Positions 41,066-51,199 of a stretch of DNA of 64,000 bases are shown piece by piece. This DNA comes from Cyanophora paradoxa. Lineage: Eukaryota > Glaucocystophyceae > Cyanophorales > Cyanophoraceae. Within the stretch, counting starts at the first letter, position 1; each line of letters opens with the position of its first letter. A program made the position numbers and the translations under genes. The notes beneath the pieces were generated by a model. That model did not search any database. It was not told the DNA's origin and saw nothing but the letters and a program-made list of their open reading frames with translations. The stretch lies in the NCBI GenBank assembly GCA_004431415.1, contig QPMI01000537.1:1-64000 (forward strand). The letters run 5' to 3'.

Positions 41066-42581
41066 GGCTCGGTGGCTGACGATTCTGTCAGAACCAGCTG
41101 CCCGGTTGCGCAGGTTAAGAGAGTGAGTAGCAGGTCAATGTTTACCAAGAGCGTTCAAGCCGCCGCGCGCTGGTTCCGCTGGGACCTCGCGCTGAAGCTG
41201 CCTATAGCTAGGAAACTTGGCTAGCTATAGCTAGTTATTTTGCTTTTTTGTCTTTATGCCCCCTGGGCAGCCCCCGCAGTGCTGGTGTCTAGAGACTGTG
41301 GCCGGTAATTCACCAAAAAAAAATATAGCTAGCGCTCCCTGGCAAAAGGGACTTGAACTTTTCTGTACCCCCCAAAATGGAAAGTCGCGTCATTTCGAGT
41401 CTCAGAGAGTCTTGAAGCCTTGAAGCCCTATAGCTAGGCCTGTGTGAAGCCCTGTGGTTGCACATTGATAACACTGGCATACTAGCCGCGGACAACGCAG
41501 GCTAGAAGCGGCGGTGCTACCTACGGGGGCGAGAAGCCGCGGACGACGCAGGCAGGGCCCTCTGAAGGGGGGCGTGCACTCCCCCTGGGGTTCCTACAAA
41601 CTACGAGCCTCGGAGGCCCTGAGGGGGACTCCGGGACGAGGGGGGGAGCTCGAGGCCTGCCGCGGCGGGGCCCGCAGGCGAAGACGGAGGAGCTAGGCCT
41701 AGGGAGGAAGCCGGGGCGCCGGCCGCCGCCGGGGCATGCGCAGCTGCAGCCGGCGCCGGATCGGAGAGCGGGGCGGGGCTCCCGGCGGGGTCAAGCCCTT
41801 GGCCGGCGCCGGCGCCGGGCTTGCGGCAATCGCATGCCTGAGGGGGGGGTACCCTTCCGCATGCCCTTAACAAAAGCTTAGCTAGCGCTTACTAAGTTAA
41901 GCTTAAGCTTGGCGCTGTATATGTACATGTACATGTACTACGGTAGCGAACCCACCCTTTAATTTCCAGCCTTTGCCGCCTTTTCACTGGGCCAGACCCA
42001 CGGATCATCGGATGCTCTTGCAAAATTGCCGCCTTTCCAGACCCACGACGGAAGCTTTCTCGCCTTGATGACCCACTGCTCCTGTGGCACTGCGGCATGC
42101 ATATGGGGCGGAACTCCGCCGGCGCCGCCGCTGCTGCTGACGTGTCGACGTCGACGTCGACGTCGCCCTCATGATCATCGCCTTCGAATTCGCTGGGCGG
42201 AGATCTAGAGCTCCGAGGCTCGAAGAGCTCGCTGCAGCTGCAGGCTGCCGTTGAAACGAGATGTTGCCGTCGGCCCCCTTGCCGATCAGCGTCTGCACGC
42301 TCTTGCTCTTGGGCGGCATGCCGCTGGCCTTAAGATTGCGAACGCAGGCTTCGGCCCCCCTCCCCCCCCCCCCCCCCCCCCCCCCCCCGCCAGGGCTTGA
42401 GCCGGCTTGAGCCGGCCAAAAGCCGGGCAAGGGCTTGACCCCCCAGCCCGGCTCAAGCCCTTGGCTCAAGGGCTTGACCGCAAGCCGCAGGCCTAGTAGC
42501 CACCATGGCCAAGCGAGGTCTAGGGCTAGGAATTCGAAGTAGCTCTCAAAATGGTATACGTATACCCATCTTAGTTCTTCA
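41066..42581. other. Intergenic, repeats and poly-C, no clear gene
   Basis: GCCGCGGACGACGCAGGC-type motifs recur (about 41486-41550). A TGTACATGTACATGTAC palindrome lies near 41920. A run of about 28 C is at 42361-42388. A minus-strand open frame (42005-42469, with NLKASGMPPKSKSVQTLIGK) could be an exon, but no splice partners or homology support it. GGCTTGAGCCGG motifs repeat near 42395-42470. Confidence 0.35.
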
Positions 42582-45500
42582 ATGACGTATACCCGTCCAC
42601 GGCTTCAAGTCCACAATTTAAGCGAACAGCGCAGGCCCAGATTCGAGCGCAGGCCCGTCCCGAAGCACATCTTCACGGCGACGCGGATCCACCGCATCGG
42701 ATTTGCGGAGCTCATCGGGGACGCGCTGAAGTCCTTCCCAATCATCGCCCGCGGCGTGTTTGCGGATGACCGCTCGCCGCCGCTGTTCGAGGTCACGAAC
42801 GCGCGGCTCCTCGGCCCGGTGGGAGACGCCCGCCGCGCCAAAGTGCTCTCCGTGGCGGCGAACCGCAGGGACCTGCGCCTGTGCGTGGATGGATATGCAG
42901 AGCAGTTTTTGCGCCCTCTCTGATTCAGATGCGCAGCTACGTGTTGTACACGGACGGCTGGCTCGAGGCGTACGACGCGGCGCTCCTGCGGCGGGTCTGG
43001 GGCGTGCAGGCGTTCGCCTTGAAGGGCCAGCAGCTCCCGCGGCACCGGTGCGAGCAGGCCGGCACCGAGCTAGCGTCGGTTAGGTAAGGCCCCTGCAGCG
43101 TGGTGGAGGCGGACGAGGCGACGGGCCTCATCATCGTCAACACATGCTTCATGGACGAGCATGTGCGTTGGGAGGAGAGCTTCGGTCAGCTCCTCTGAGC
43201 TCACCCTTCTCTCAGATCCGCTTCTACGAGCCTGTGGCGGGCCGCATGGCGTACCGCATCGAGCCGAAGCTGACGCTGCCGGCGCCGCCCTCGGCGACGA
43301 CGACGCCGCCGAGCACGGGCCGGGCGCGCCCCACTGAGGCCAAGGCGAACCGCTACGCGTCGGCGATCCAGCGGATGTTCCGCAAGCACCTGGCGCGAAG
43401 TGGGAGGAGCGCATGCGCTGCCTCGTCAGCGGCGGCGGCGGCGCGGCTGGGGCCGACGAGGGCCCGGATGGCGGCCTCGTGGACTCGACGGTGCGCGTGT
43501 GGGACGTCGAGGGGGAGCTGCGGAAGCCGCTGGCGGTGGGGGAGCAGCGCACGACGCCGCGCTGCAAGGCGGCGCGGGTGCTGCAGGGCCACACGCGGGC
43601 CGTCACGGGCGTCGCGTACCTGCCGCGCTCGGCCCTCGTCGTCTCGGCGTCGCTGGACCGCTCCATCCGCTTCTGGGACCCGATGGCCCGCCCCCACGCC
43701 CTCACCATCCCCGAAGCCCCGCCGTGCGCGCCCCCTGAGGGCTTCTTCCTTCTCGCGCTGATCCCATCTCAGGCACGTCCGCGTCTGGCCGGGCTACTAT
43801 GAGCCACTGAAGATGGAGTGGACCAACAGCAACCAGGTCCGCCTCCGTTGTCTCTGCCGCGCCGCCCCCGCCAAACGCTCCTCCCCACAGCCCTTCAGCG
43901 AGTGCCTGAAGCTCACCACGGCCCACGTCGCCCACGTGCGCGCCTCCCCTCCTCTACACCCGCGCCTCTAACCCCCCGCAGCGGCTGGAGGCGGTGGCGT
44001 GCCCGCTGACGGCGAGCGGGGAGGACCCGTCGGCGGTCTTCGAGGTGCTGCTGGCGTCGACGCGGGACCCCGTGCTGGGCGCCAAGAAGAGCGCCGTCTG
44101 CGCGTGGATCGTCTCCGGCAACGAGGTCACCGTCGAGGCGCACCGCTTCGACGACCCCGCCAAGCAGGAGGTCCTCGACGAGTGCGAGGAGTTCGCCCTC
44201 CGCGACTGGCACCGCCTCCTCGTCCGCTACTCGGGCGTCGCCACGCGGGCGCTGCAGGACGCCGGCGAGGCCGACCTGCGTCGCGAGGCCCGCCGCCAGC
44301 TGCTGGACAGCGCCTTCCGCAGCGCGTGGCTCGACCGCGGCGGGCCGCACGCGGCGCTCCGGCCTGACGCCCTCCAGCGGATCTTCTCGCTGGCGCAGGA
44401 GAAGGCCGCGGGGCTCTACCGCCGCTCGGCGCAGCCGCACCTCTCGGCGGACGAGGCCTACCGCCTGCTGGTCGACCACGGGCACTTCACGGGCCGCAAC
44501 CTCGCGACGCCCAGCGCCTTCTGCCGCTTCCTCCACCCGCTCCTCGCCCCCGAGAGCCGCACCGCGGCGGCCGCCGCCGCGGAGATCGCCGCCAAGCAGG
44601 GCCGGCCCTCCGCGGGCGCCCCCAGGAGCTTCAAGACCTCCCTCATCCCCGCCTCCTGTGCGTTTTCAACTCTCTCTCGTCTGCTCCGCGGCTCACCCTC
44701 GCGCAGCGGAGGTGGCGGGGGCGACGAAGACCTCGCTGGAGGCGGCCGTGCACTCCCTCGGCATGCCGCAGCCGCGTGCTGGACGACCTCGACGCGGAGG
44801 CCGCCGCCTCACCGGACGGCCGCGTCAACCCGGACACCTTTGCCCGCGCTGATGCTCCCTTTATGCTCTGTTCTTTCTACTTCTCGCTTAAGTGTCCGCA
44901 GTCGGGGCGATGGGCGAGCTGCTGACGGGCGCGGCGCCCGCCGGCGACGACGGTCTCGGCCCGGGCGAGCGTGAGCAGGCCCGCGTCCTCCGCGCCGTCT
45001 TCGAGGGGTACAATCTATTCTTAGAGATGAGATACGTACCCCCTGACGGCCCGCAGGCGGATGCTGGACCGGCCAGGCAGGTCAGGTGCCTAGCCCCCGA
45101 CCTGCCTGGCCGGACCTATCCGAGTAAATTTTTTTTCTGGTGGTCAGGTGCCTGCGGCAGCGCAGCCCCGGGGCCTCGGCGGCGCCCCTCTCCCTCCTCG
45201 CTGGCTCGACCCGCAGGCGGCGGGCCCCCATTGCCTCGACAGACTGGCGCCGCCGCCTCGACGGACTGGGGCTGGGGCCTCGCCCCCCGCGGCTACCCCG
45301 ACCCGCACCTGCTCGTGCACCCGCGGCCGTGGCGGCGCGTGGGGCGGGTGCTTCCCGCCGTGGACGAGGCGCGGCGGGGCTGGCTGCCCCCCGAGATGGA
45401 CGACGCCGCCGCCTACATGCTCGACTGGCTCCTCACTCGAGCTCTCTACGACGACTTCTGCGACGGGTCTACGGCCTCCAGACATCAACTTTGTCCTTTT

Positions 45501-45788
45501 CTCATAAGAGTTTAGGTTGCAGGACATGTCGTCGCCGTTTGCGCCCTTCATGGAGCCGATCGTACACATCGTGAGGCCTCCCCCCCCCTCCCAAAAAAAT
45601 TTGCTCGGATAGGTCCGGCCAGCCAGGGAGGGGGTTTCCCCCCTCCCCGCGCGCCGCTGTTTCCAGCGGCTCGGCCGGACCGGTCTCCCCCCCCCTCCCC
45701 TCCTCGCGCAGTCCTCCCCGCGCGCCTCACCCTCTGCTGTGAGAATTCGAAGGTGCCCTCAGCTTCTTTCGAGGTTCAGCTTTCGTGA
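42582..45788 (+). CDS. WD40-repeat protein with IQ-like helix
   Basis: The proposed start at 42582 leads into KHIFTATRIHRIGFAELIGD. Splicing 42582-42891 to MRSYVLYTDGWLEAYDAALL (from 42928) is in phase. Next come RVVEADEATGLIIVNTCFMD and IRFYEPVAGRMAYRIEPK. A basic helix KANRYASAIQRMFRKHL looks like an IQ/calmodulin-binding motif. WD40 units follow: STVRVWDVEGEL and VLQGHTRAVTGVAYLPRS...SLDRSIRFWDP (43563-43685). A long helical exon (about 43980-44660) includes FEVLLASTRDPVLGAKKSAV. The last exons read DDAAAYMLDWLL, DMSSPFAPFMEPIVHI and NSKVPSASFEVQLS, with a stop near 45788. One frame change near 43398 needs an intron or an error. WD40 proteins are interaction scaffolds; a flagellar role is possible but not shown. 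Confidence 0.55.
45069..45113. repeat. Perfect 15-bp inverted repeat (hairpin)
   Basis: CCGGCCAGGCAGGTC and GACCTGCCTGGCCGG are separated by 15 nt, inside an intron of the WD40 gene. Confidence 0.75.
45106..45622. repeat. ~30-bp inverted repeats in two neighbouring introns
   Basis: CTGGCCGGACCTATCCGAGT followed by AAATTTTTTT (45106-45136) recurs inverted at 45593-45622 with one mismatch. The two copies lie in the introns on either side of the exons encoding DDAAAYMLDWLL and DMSSPFAPFMEP. They could pair in the pre-mRNA or be remnants of the same intron-borne element. Confidence 0.7.
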
Positions 45789-45906
45789 CTTCACCAGGTC
45801 CTCTGGCGCCGGCAGCCCCCTCCCCGATCTGCGCATGTCAGGCTGTTATAGACTGCTGTTATTGTACAAGTCAAAAACTACACTACATCCATATCCCTAT
45901 TCCTGG

Positions 45907-46831
45907 TCATCTCGAGTCTCGCGTCGCTTCTGGCGGCGTCCGAAGACGAGTGACCAGGGGATCACGAAGAGACCGAGGGCTTTCTGGAGGACTACCAGCA
46001 AAAATCTGAGAGGAATCGCAACGAAGGCTAGGGAGCTGGTCAGCTATGGCAACAGATAGAACGCGCTCTGTGAGGGCTACAAAAGGCTCGAAGCCGAATA
46101 TGCGAGAGAATGCGTGAAGCCACTCAGCTCGAAACCCCCATTCGCTACTTTCTAGTGGCCACCGTTTGAAGAATACACTTTGAGGCTTGTTGCTCGCGGC
46201 CTGAAACACGTGGCCGAACGCGTCCAGGATAAGAGACACAACGCCCAGTATTGCAATCATGCTCCTGGACCGTCGCTGTCCGGATGGATGCGGTAAGACA
46301 GCTCGACTAAGAGACGAGTGATCGGAAGAAGACGCGCCTGCACGACGTGGAAAAGGGGCGCACCGGCACCAAGTACAGTGAGTATCACACCACATGCAGA
46401 GGGACAAGACAGTCGCGCACCATCGTCTTCTTCACGCCCTTCTTCTCGGCCGTTTCGACGAGGGACATCACCCCATTCACATCACCGGATTGAACGAGCC
46501 GCATCACCTCCTCCGCCTTCGCACCGATCAGAAACGACGCTAGACGGGCGATGGGCGAAGAGCTTACCTGAGAACTTGTGTCCTCCTCTTTACCGCGACC
46601 GCTGCTAGTGCCGCCCGAATCCGGGCGACCGCCGCGGCCGCCAGTGCCGCCAGTGTTCGCCGCCAGGGCGACCGGCAGCGAAGAGCGTGCAGGAGCGAGT
46701 CCGCGGGACGGAGCCGCAAGGAATATGCGCATGCGATCGCCTGGTGCTCCGAGGAAATTCGAAGAAGCGAAGGAATGGGTGCGGAACAGCGCTATATAGC
46801 TAGCTGCAGCTGCAGGACGTCGACTAGCCAT
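45907..46831 (-). CDS. Hypothetical two-exon protein
   Basis: The ATG at 46831 (MASRRPAAAASYIALFRTHS) begins an N-terminus rich in Ala, Ser and Arg, which could be an organelle-targeting peptide. A Gly-rich linker and the helical SSPIARLASFLIGAKAEEVM...SGDVNGVMSLVETAEKKGV follow. An intron (about 46392 to 46202) leads to AASNKPQSVFFKRWPLESSE and RAEWLHAFSRIFGFEPFVAL, ending at 45907. Upstream in the same frame (to 47047), DGKTPTHLAMLHGMECD looks like an ankyrin repeat, so the gene may extend to about 47160. The family is not recognised. Confidence 0.4.
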
Positions 46832-47643
46832 GGTCAATCTGGTCTGGTCTGGACCGTCTGGTACCGGTCGATCTGGTTCGAGCGCATGTCTTCCCCCCCC
46901 CCGTTGCATTATGAACCACGTATAAAGCAGGTCAACACTGGTTTCGCGGTCACATTCCATTCCGTGCAGCATCGCAAGGTGCGTTGGCGTCTTCCCGTCG
47001 TCTTCCCCCTCATCGTGGTCCGCATGCTCAGCGAATGCACGCGTCACAGGTCACCAGAATCAGCGGCGGGCCGCCTCCGCGCGGCCTGGCGAGGCTTCGG
47101 GCACATCCATCGTGCTCGAGCAAATGCCCAGTTCGTTCTGCGCCCTGGTCCTTCATGAAGTCCTGCACCTGACCCCGGAATGCAACCACGCAGGCGCTTC
47201 TCCGCCTCGGGATCTGCGCTTCACCGCGCAGGGGGCTCGTCAAAGCTGCCACCGGTCCTCGTGAGCACGCGCGCGCTCGTTTTGCCCGCGCGTCGTTCCG
47301 AAGTTCCTTGACATGTTCTCGTCGCTCGCAGCGGGCCGCCTCCGCCGCTTTCGAGTGCGCCCTCGCGCGCCTCGCGCCGAGCCCCCCTTCCTCACCTTCG
47401 CGTCGCGGCAGGCTCGTCTTCCCAACGAGGCAGAGGGCACACCGGGTTCGCGGCGCGCCGCGCCCGGGCGCCCACTCCGCGATGGTCCTCTGATGCATCG
47501 TTGCGCCCTTCGGCGCGCAGGCGCTCGCCTTTGGTGGGAGGCTCGTCGATCGAGTGCGCCCCCGTTCCCTTTGAAACCAAGGCTTTTTCGATATATCGAT
47601 CTGACCCCCTTTTTCGCCCTCCGGCGCAGGCTGACTCCATGTC

Positions 47644-47679
<36 letters not shown>

Positions 47680-48010
47680 AGGGTCCGTAGGGGCTCCCGC
47701 CCAAGACGCGCCCCAGGTGCGCACCGCGCGCACAGGTGCCCTGGAGCGTCGATCTGCTCGGCGGCTGATCGTCCTCCGCCCGCGCAGGCGCTCCTCTGGG
47801 TGGGAGGCTCGTCGATCGAGTGCGCCCCCGTTCGCTTTGATTTGGATATCGAGACCGTTCGATTTCGATCTGACCCCTTTTCGCGCCCCCCCGCAGGCTG
47901 ACTCCATGTCGGGCCCCCCTCAGGGCCTGTAGGGGCTCCCGCCACCGCCCCGAGACGACCCCCGCCGCCACAAGACGCGATGCAGCACCACGCCGCGCAT
48001 ACGGGCACCT
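46832..48010. repeat. Repeat-rich region with tandem duplication and poly-C
   Basis: A ~267-274 bp unit is duplicated (about 47512-47702 and 47786-47943). It contains GGGAGGCTCGTCGATCGAGT, GATCTGACCCC and GACTCCATGTCGGGCC. The first copy has a C run of about 30 at 47649-47679; the second has six C there. Minus-strand open frames span it but look repetitive, not coding. An ankyrin-like exon near 46990-47045 may belong to the gene at 45907. Confidence 0.5.
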
Positions 48011-48954
48011 GTAGCTATTTAGCTAGCCAGAGTGTCCGCGGGGAGGCGCATTACTCTCCTTAGGGGGCCACGCAGGGCCCGGCCGGCCGGTTCGCTGGTG
48101 GGCTGGGCCCGCGGCCGCGGCGGCCGCAGTGTACATTCCCACACTTGTAGCCCGGACCTGCGTTTTAGTACGTGTCCAAATGCTAAGAGTCATCGTTAAA
48201 AAGAAACAACGGATGCGGCGTATAAAGTCGCACTTCGGAGCCGATGAGAAGGAAGAACGGCTTATTGTGCACGTGAGAGCCTGGAGCGGCGTCTTCCCCG
48301 TTCCGCCAGATGGACGGCCCGCGATTAGCTGCGTTCTGGAAGAATTGCAACGATTGCACAGGCTGCCGCACCGATGCTCTCGAAGGACATTCGACGTCGC
48401 GATGGTAGCGGCGGGCACGGCAACAAATTAAAGGCTGGCATACTGACGGCGACCCTCGCTCGTACTTGCAGGGTCCAAAACGCTGCCTGGGTTGCTGGGC
48501 GCGCGAAGTCTCGCTGTGGCAAGCGGGCTGAGCTCGAGCAAGGCGCGCGCTGCGTTGCATGATCTGAGCTGCGCCGACTGTACCCTGGGGAACAAGCAAC
48601 TGCCTACGTACCCGCAAAAGTTCGGCGCAGCCGTTAATTTCCTACCCAACCGATCGCGACAGCTTCAAGCCGCGCAAAGTTTTGACTTCGACAGCGCAGC
48701 TGCGCGCGCGCGCGGGCGGTGCGACGCGCGATATCGCGATACACTGCGGAAGGCGCCGGCAGCGCATTCGCCACTGCACCGTGTTCATGTCGCAAAATTG
48801 CGAAGTGGGTCTGGGGGTACAGCACTCCGCGCGTGCGCATGCGGCGGCAGTTACTAAGTTACTCGAACCATGATCCGCTCCTGCAGTACTAGTGCGCTTC
48901 TGTGCTGCGCAACAGAAACGGCACCCGCGCACATCGATATCAGCCCGCGACGAG
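48011..48954. other. No convincing gene; dispersed repeat
   Basis: Only short open frames without homology are seen. The dispersed repeat also found at 18421-18546 is at 48721-48799. A GCGCGCGCGCGGGCGG tract lies near 48703. Confidence 0.4.
48721..48799. repeat. Dispersed repeat, copy B
   Basis: It shares GCGCGATATCGCG, ACACTGCGGAAGGCG, CCGGCAGCGC and CATGTCGCAAAATT with 18421-18546, in the same order and orientation. Confidence 0.5.
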
Positions 48955-49631
48955 ATGCCGGTCGGCCTTTCCGAGATCTGCGAGGCCTAGGGCGTCGCGG
49001 TGGCCGGGGCGGGCCTGTTTGCTGGGACGGCTGTCTCGATTAACATGAGTGATCTAAACTTCCTCCGACATGGTCATGACGGCTCGCACGCAGACGCTCG
49101 ACGCGCCGACCGCCCTGCGCCTCTGGCGCACCGAGTTCTGGCTCTACGCCAAGACCCAGCTCGGCTTGGTCCCTCTCCGGTTCGAATTCGGAACTCATAC
49201 CCGCGGCCGGGCCGCTCGTCCGCTCGTCCAGCCTCTCTGACTCTGAGCAGGCGACAAGCGGATGCTCGCCGCGGGCGTCGGCATGGGGGCCCTCACGCCG
49301 TGGACCCTGGGCGTGATGAGGCCGACGACCATCAAGTGAGCGCTCAGCTGAGCCGAAGACGGGCGCCGCACTCACCTGAGCTGCCGCTCGCCCCGTCCCA
49401 TCGCGCAGGCCGCTGCTGGACACGCCGAACCTGTCTGAGGCCGAGACCCGCCGCCTGATGGCCCTCTGGAACCGGCAGCACGCGGCCCGCACCGCAACCT
49501 CGCTGCTGGTCCGCCCGCCCGCCGGCGCCCCGGGCCCGGCTTCCCGCCTTCGCGCCCCGCGGCCGATACCGATTGGCGTCCGGCAGGCGCTCGGATTCGC
49601 GATCTCGGCGATACAGAGGCGCCAGGCCTAG
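48955..49631 (+). CDS. DUF1772 (anthrone oxygenase-like) membrane protein, possibly broken
   Basis: Candidate ATG 48955 reads MPVGLSEICEA, then an in-frame TAG (48988-48990), then GVAVAGAGLFAGTAVSINM, a hydrophobic helix typical of DUF1772 starts. A middle exon encodes DAPTALRLWRTEFWLYAKTQ. The next gives MLAAGVGMGALTPWTLGVMR and PTTIK. The last (from about 49410) gives PLLDTPNLSEAETRRLMALW and NRQHAARTATS, matching the family's C-terminal W-x-x-x-H-x-x-R pattern. DUF1772 proteins are small multi-pass membrane proteins, some linked to anthrone oxidation; the substrate here is unknown. The TAG sits where relatives often have an aromatic residue before Gly, so it could be a nonsense change, a mis-called base, or the real start could lie downstream. 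Confidence 0.55.
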
Positions 49632-50139
49632 GCGCGCGCGTCCGATATGATGACCTCTCAGCGCGCGATCAAGCGTCCCGGGCTCAGTCTACAGAGACTT
49701 TGGCCCAGTGGCTCGCTTGTTGGATCCCCACATTGTGATTGCGAATAGATTCATCAATTGACCTCCGCCGGGTCTGCACGGCGCAGTGCCGCGGCTCGGG
49801 GCAGGGACTCAGGGATTCACAGGGAACTCGTGTGGAATCGACTCGGCGAAGGCTTGAAACCACGGGCGCCGGCGTATGAGCAATGAATTGGAGAGATTTC
49901 ATGTTTTTTGATACACCTCATTTCTGACATGATGGGGCATATGCAATCAGTTTTAAAGCTAGCCTGATCATCTCTAGGTTCCTGTCTAAACTGTAACTTA
50001 GTAAGGACGCATACGACACGAAACTGGGGAGCGAAAGAGAAAGCGGGAAAGCGAAGACCATAAGCTACAAGTACAGCTAGCGGAGACGGAGAAAGAGGAG
50101 AGTCCGGGACCGGCCGTAGCTCGGCGGATCAAATCCCGC
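49632..50139. other. Intergenic / 3' flank, no gene seen
   Basis: This moderately AT-rich stretch lies between the stop of the DUF1772-like gene and the stop of the B12D gene. No open frame with recognisable homology and no RNA gene is seen. Confidence 0.45.
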
Positions 50140-50885
50140 TTAGGCGTCGAGCTGGCTGCTGGAAAGCAACTCGTGGCGCGGGCTGGGGCCGTAGCCGGGG
50201 ATGAAGCCTGAGGGAGACAAGTGAGAACGGGTTCCATCTGTGCGCGCGGCCTCCAGGGGCAACGGCGCACCGTCGTAGTTCTTGGCGTTCTGCCACGGCA
50301 GGCGGACCTGCGGCTCGCCGCGGAGAGCGGCCTGGTGGCCCTTGTGCGTCCACGCGATGTCGTTGGACTGCGTGAGCTGGATGCTGACCTTGTAGCCGAG
50401 CAGGCCCATGGCCGCGCCCATGACTGCGCAGGAAGGTCGTATTAGATGCAGAGAACACGCGCGGGAGCGTCGAAGCGGCGGGGAGGGTCTGCTGGCGGCG
50501 GGCCGGGACGGTGCGCATGCGGGATCGCTAATAATGGGGAGCGCGCAGCCGGCCCGAACGTCGGGGAGCGCGCGGGGCGTGCCCGGCGCTGCAATTTAAA
50601 TGCGCATCGATTGGGGAGGCCGCCCGGAAGCGCAATGATGCGGAAGTGCCCGGGACGGGTGGGCGACGCGGCGGGCGGGCGGCGGGTCCGGCCGGTGCGG
50701 GCGCGGCACGGGAGGCGCACCGGCGAACAGCGGGTACGCCGCGGCGTCCGAAAGCCAGATGTTCTTCGCGGCGGTGGCTGCGCGCAGCGGGTCAGTTCCG
50801 CCCAACCCGCAGCGTTTCGCGCCCGCCGACAGCGCCGTTCCGGGCGGGCGAGGCCCGGGGCAGCTGGGCGCTCACCCTTCGACAT
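50140..50885 (-). CDS. B12D / NDUFA4-like mitochondrial inner-membrane protein
   Basis: Exon 1 is only 10 nt (50885-50876, MSK). Exon 2 (50777-50721) gives ATAAKNIWLSDAAAYPLFA, and exon 3 from 50423 gives VMGAAMGLLGYKVSIQLTQS followed by NDIAWTHKGHQAALR. Phases fit exactly (1 and 1). The order W-x-S/D, YPLF, a single TM helix ending GYK, then T..NDI.W.K matches B12D/NDUFA4 (MLRQ) proteins, which associate with respiratory complexes I or IV. The C-terminal extension (LPWQNAKNYDGAPL) continues to a stop at 50140; a small intron may remove residues around the HLSPS stretch. The 50886-51199 upstream region is shared with a divergent F-box gene. Confidence 0.75.
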
Positions 50886-51199
50886 GTTTGATGCGGCTGC
50901 TGCTGTAAAACTTTTAGGGCGCGTGAACGAACTGTGAGGGCTTGGAGGAACCTGGCAGAACTGGTGGCCAGAGAAAAAAGATGTAATACTAGCGAATAAC
51001 AGCCTTGGTGTTGCGAACTAGCACGGGGGGCGAACAGCACGACGAGCGTACCCCCTCCGCGAACGACAGTCAGGTCCCGCGAGCTCGAGGTGCTCGGCGC
51101 GTAACAGCATCGAGCCGTGCTCGAGAAAGGCGGTGTGCACCCCTGCGCGGCGGCAGGGCGACTAGCCCGTGCGGCTGCGCTCCCTCGCGCTCTTCTAGC
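50886..51199. promoter_or_regulatory. Divergent upstream region, B12D / F-box copy 2
   Basis: The 314 bp between two head-to-head start codons must hold the 5' UTRs and promoters of both genes. No defined box is seen. Confidence 0.4.

Noticed and set aside
42005-42469. Minus-strand protein with poly-Gly
   Set aside because: The poly-Gly is the antisense of a poly-C run; no splice partner or homology is visible.
47028-48008. 326-codon minus-strand open frame
   Set aside because: It runs through a tandem duplication and poly-C. The two halves are the same repeat in shifted frames and no homology is seen.
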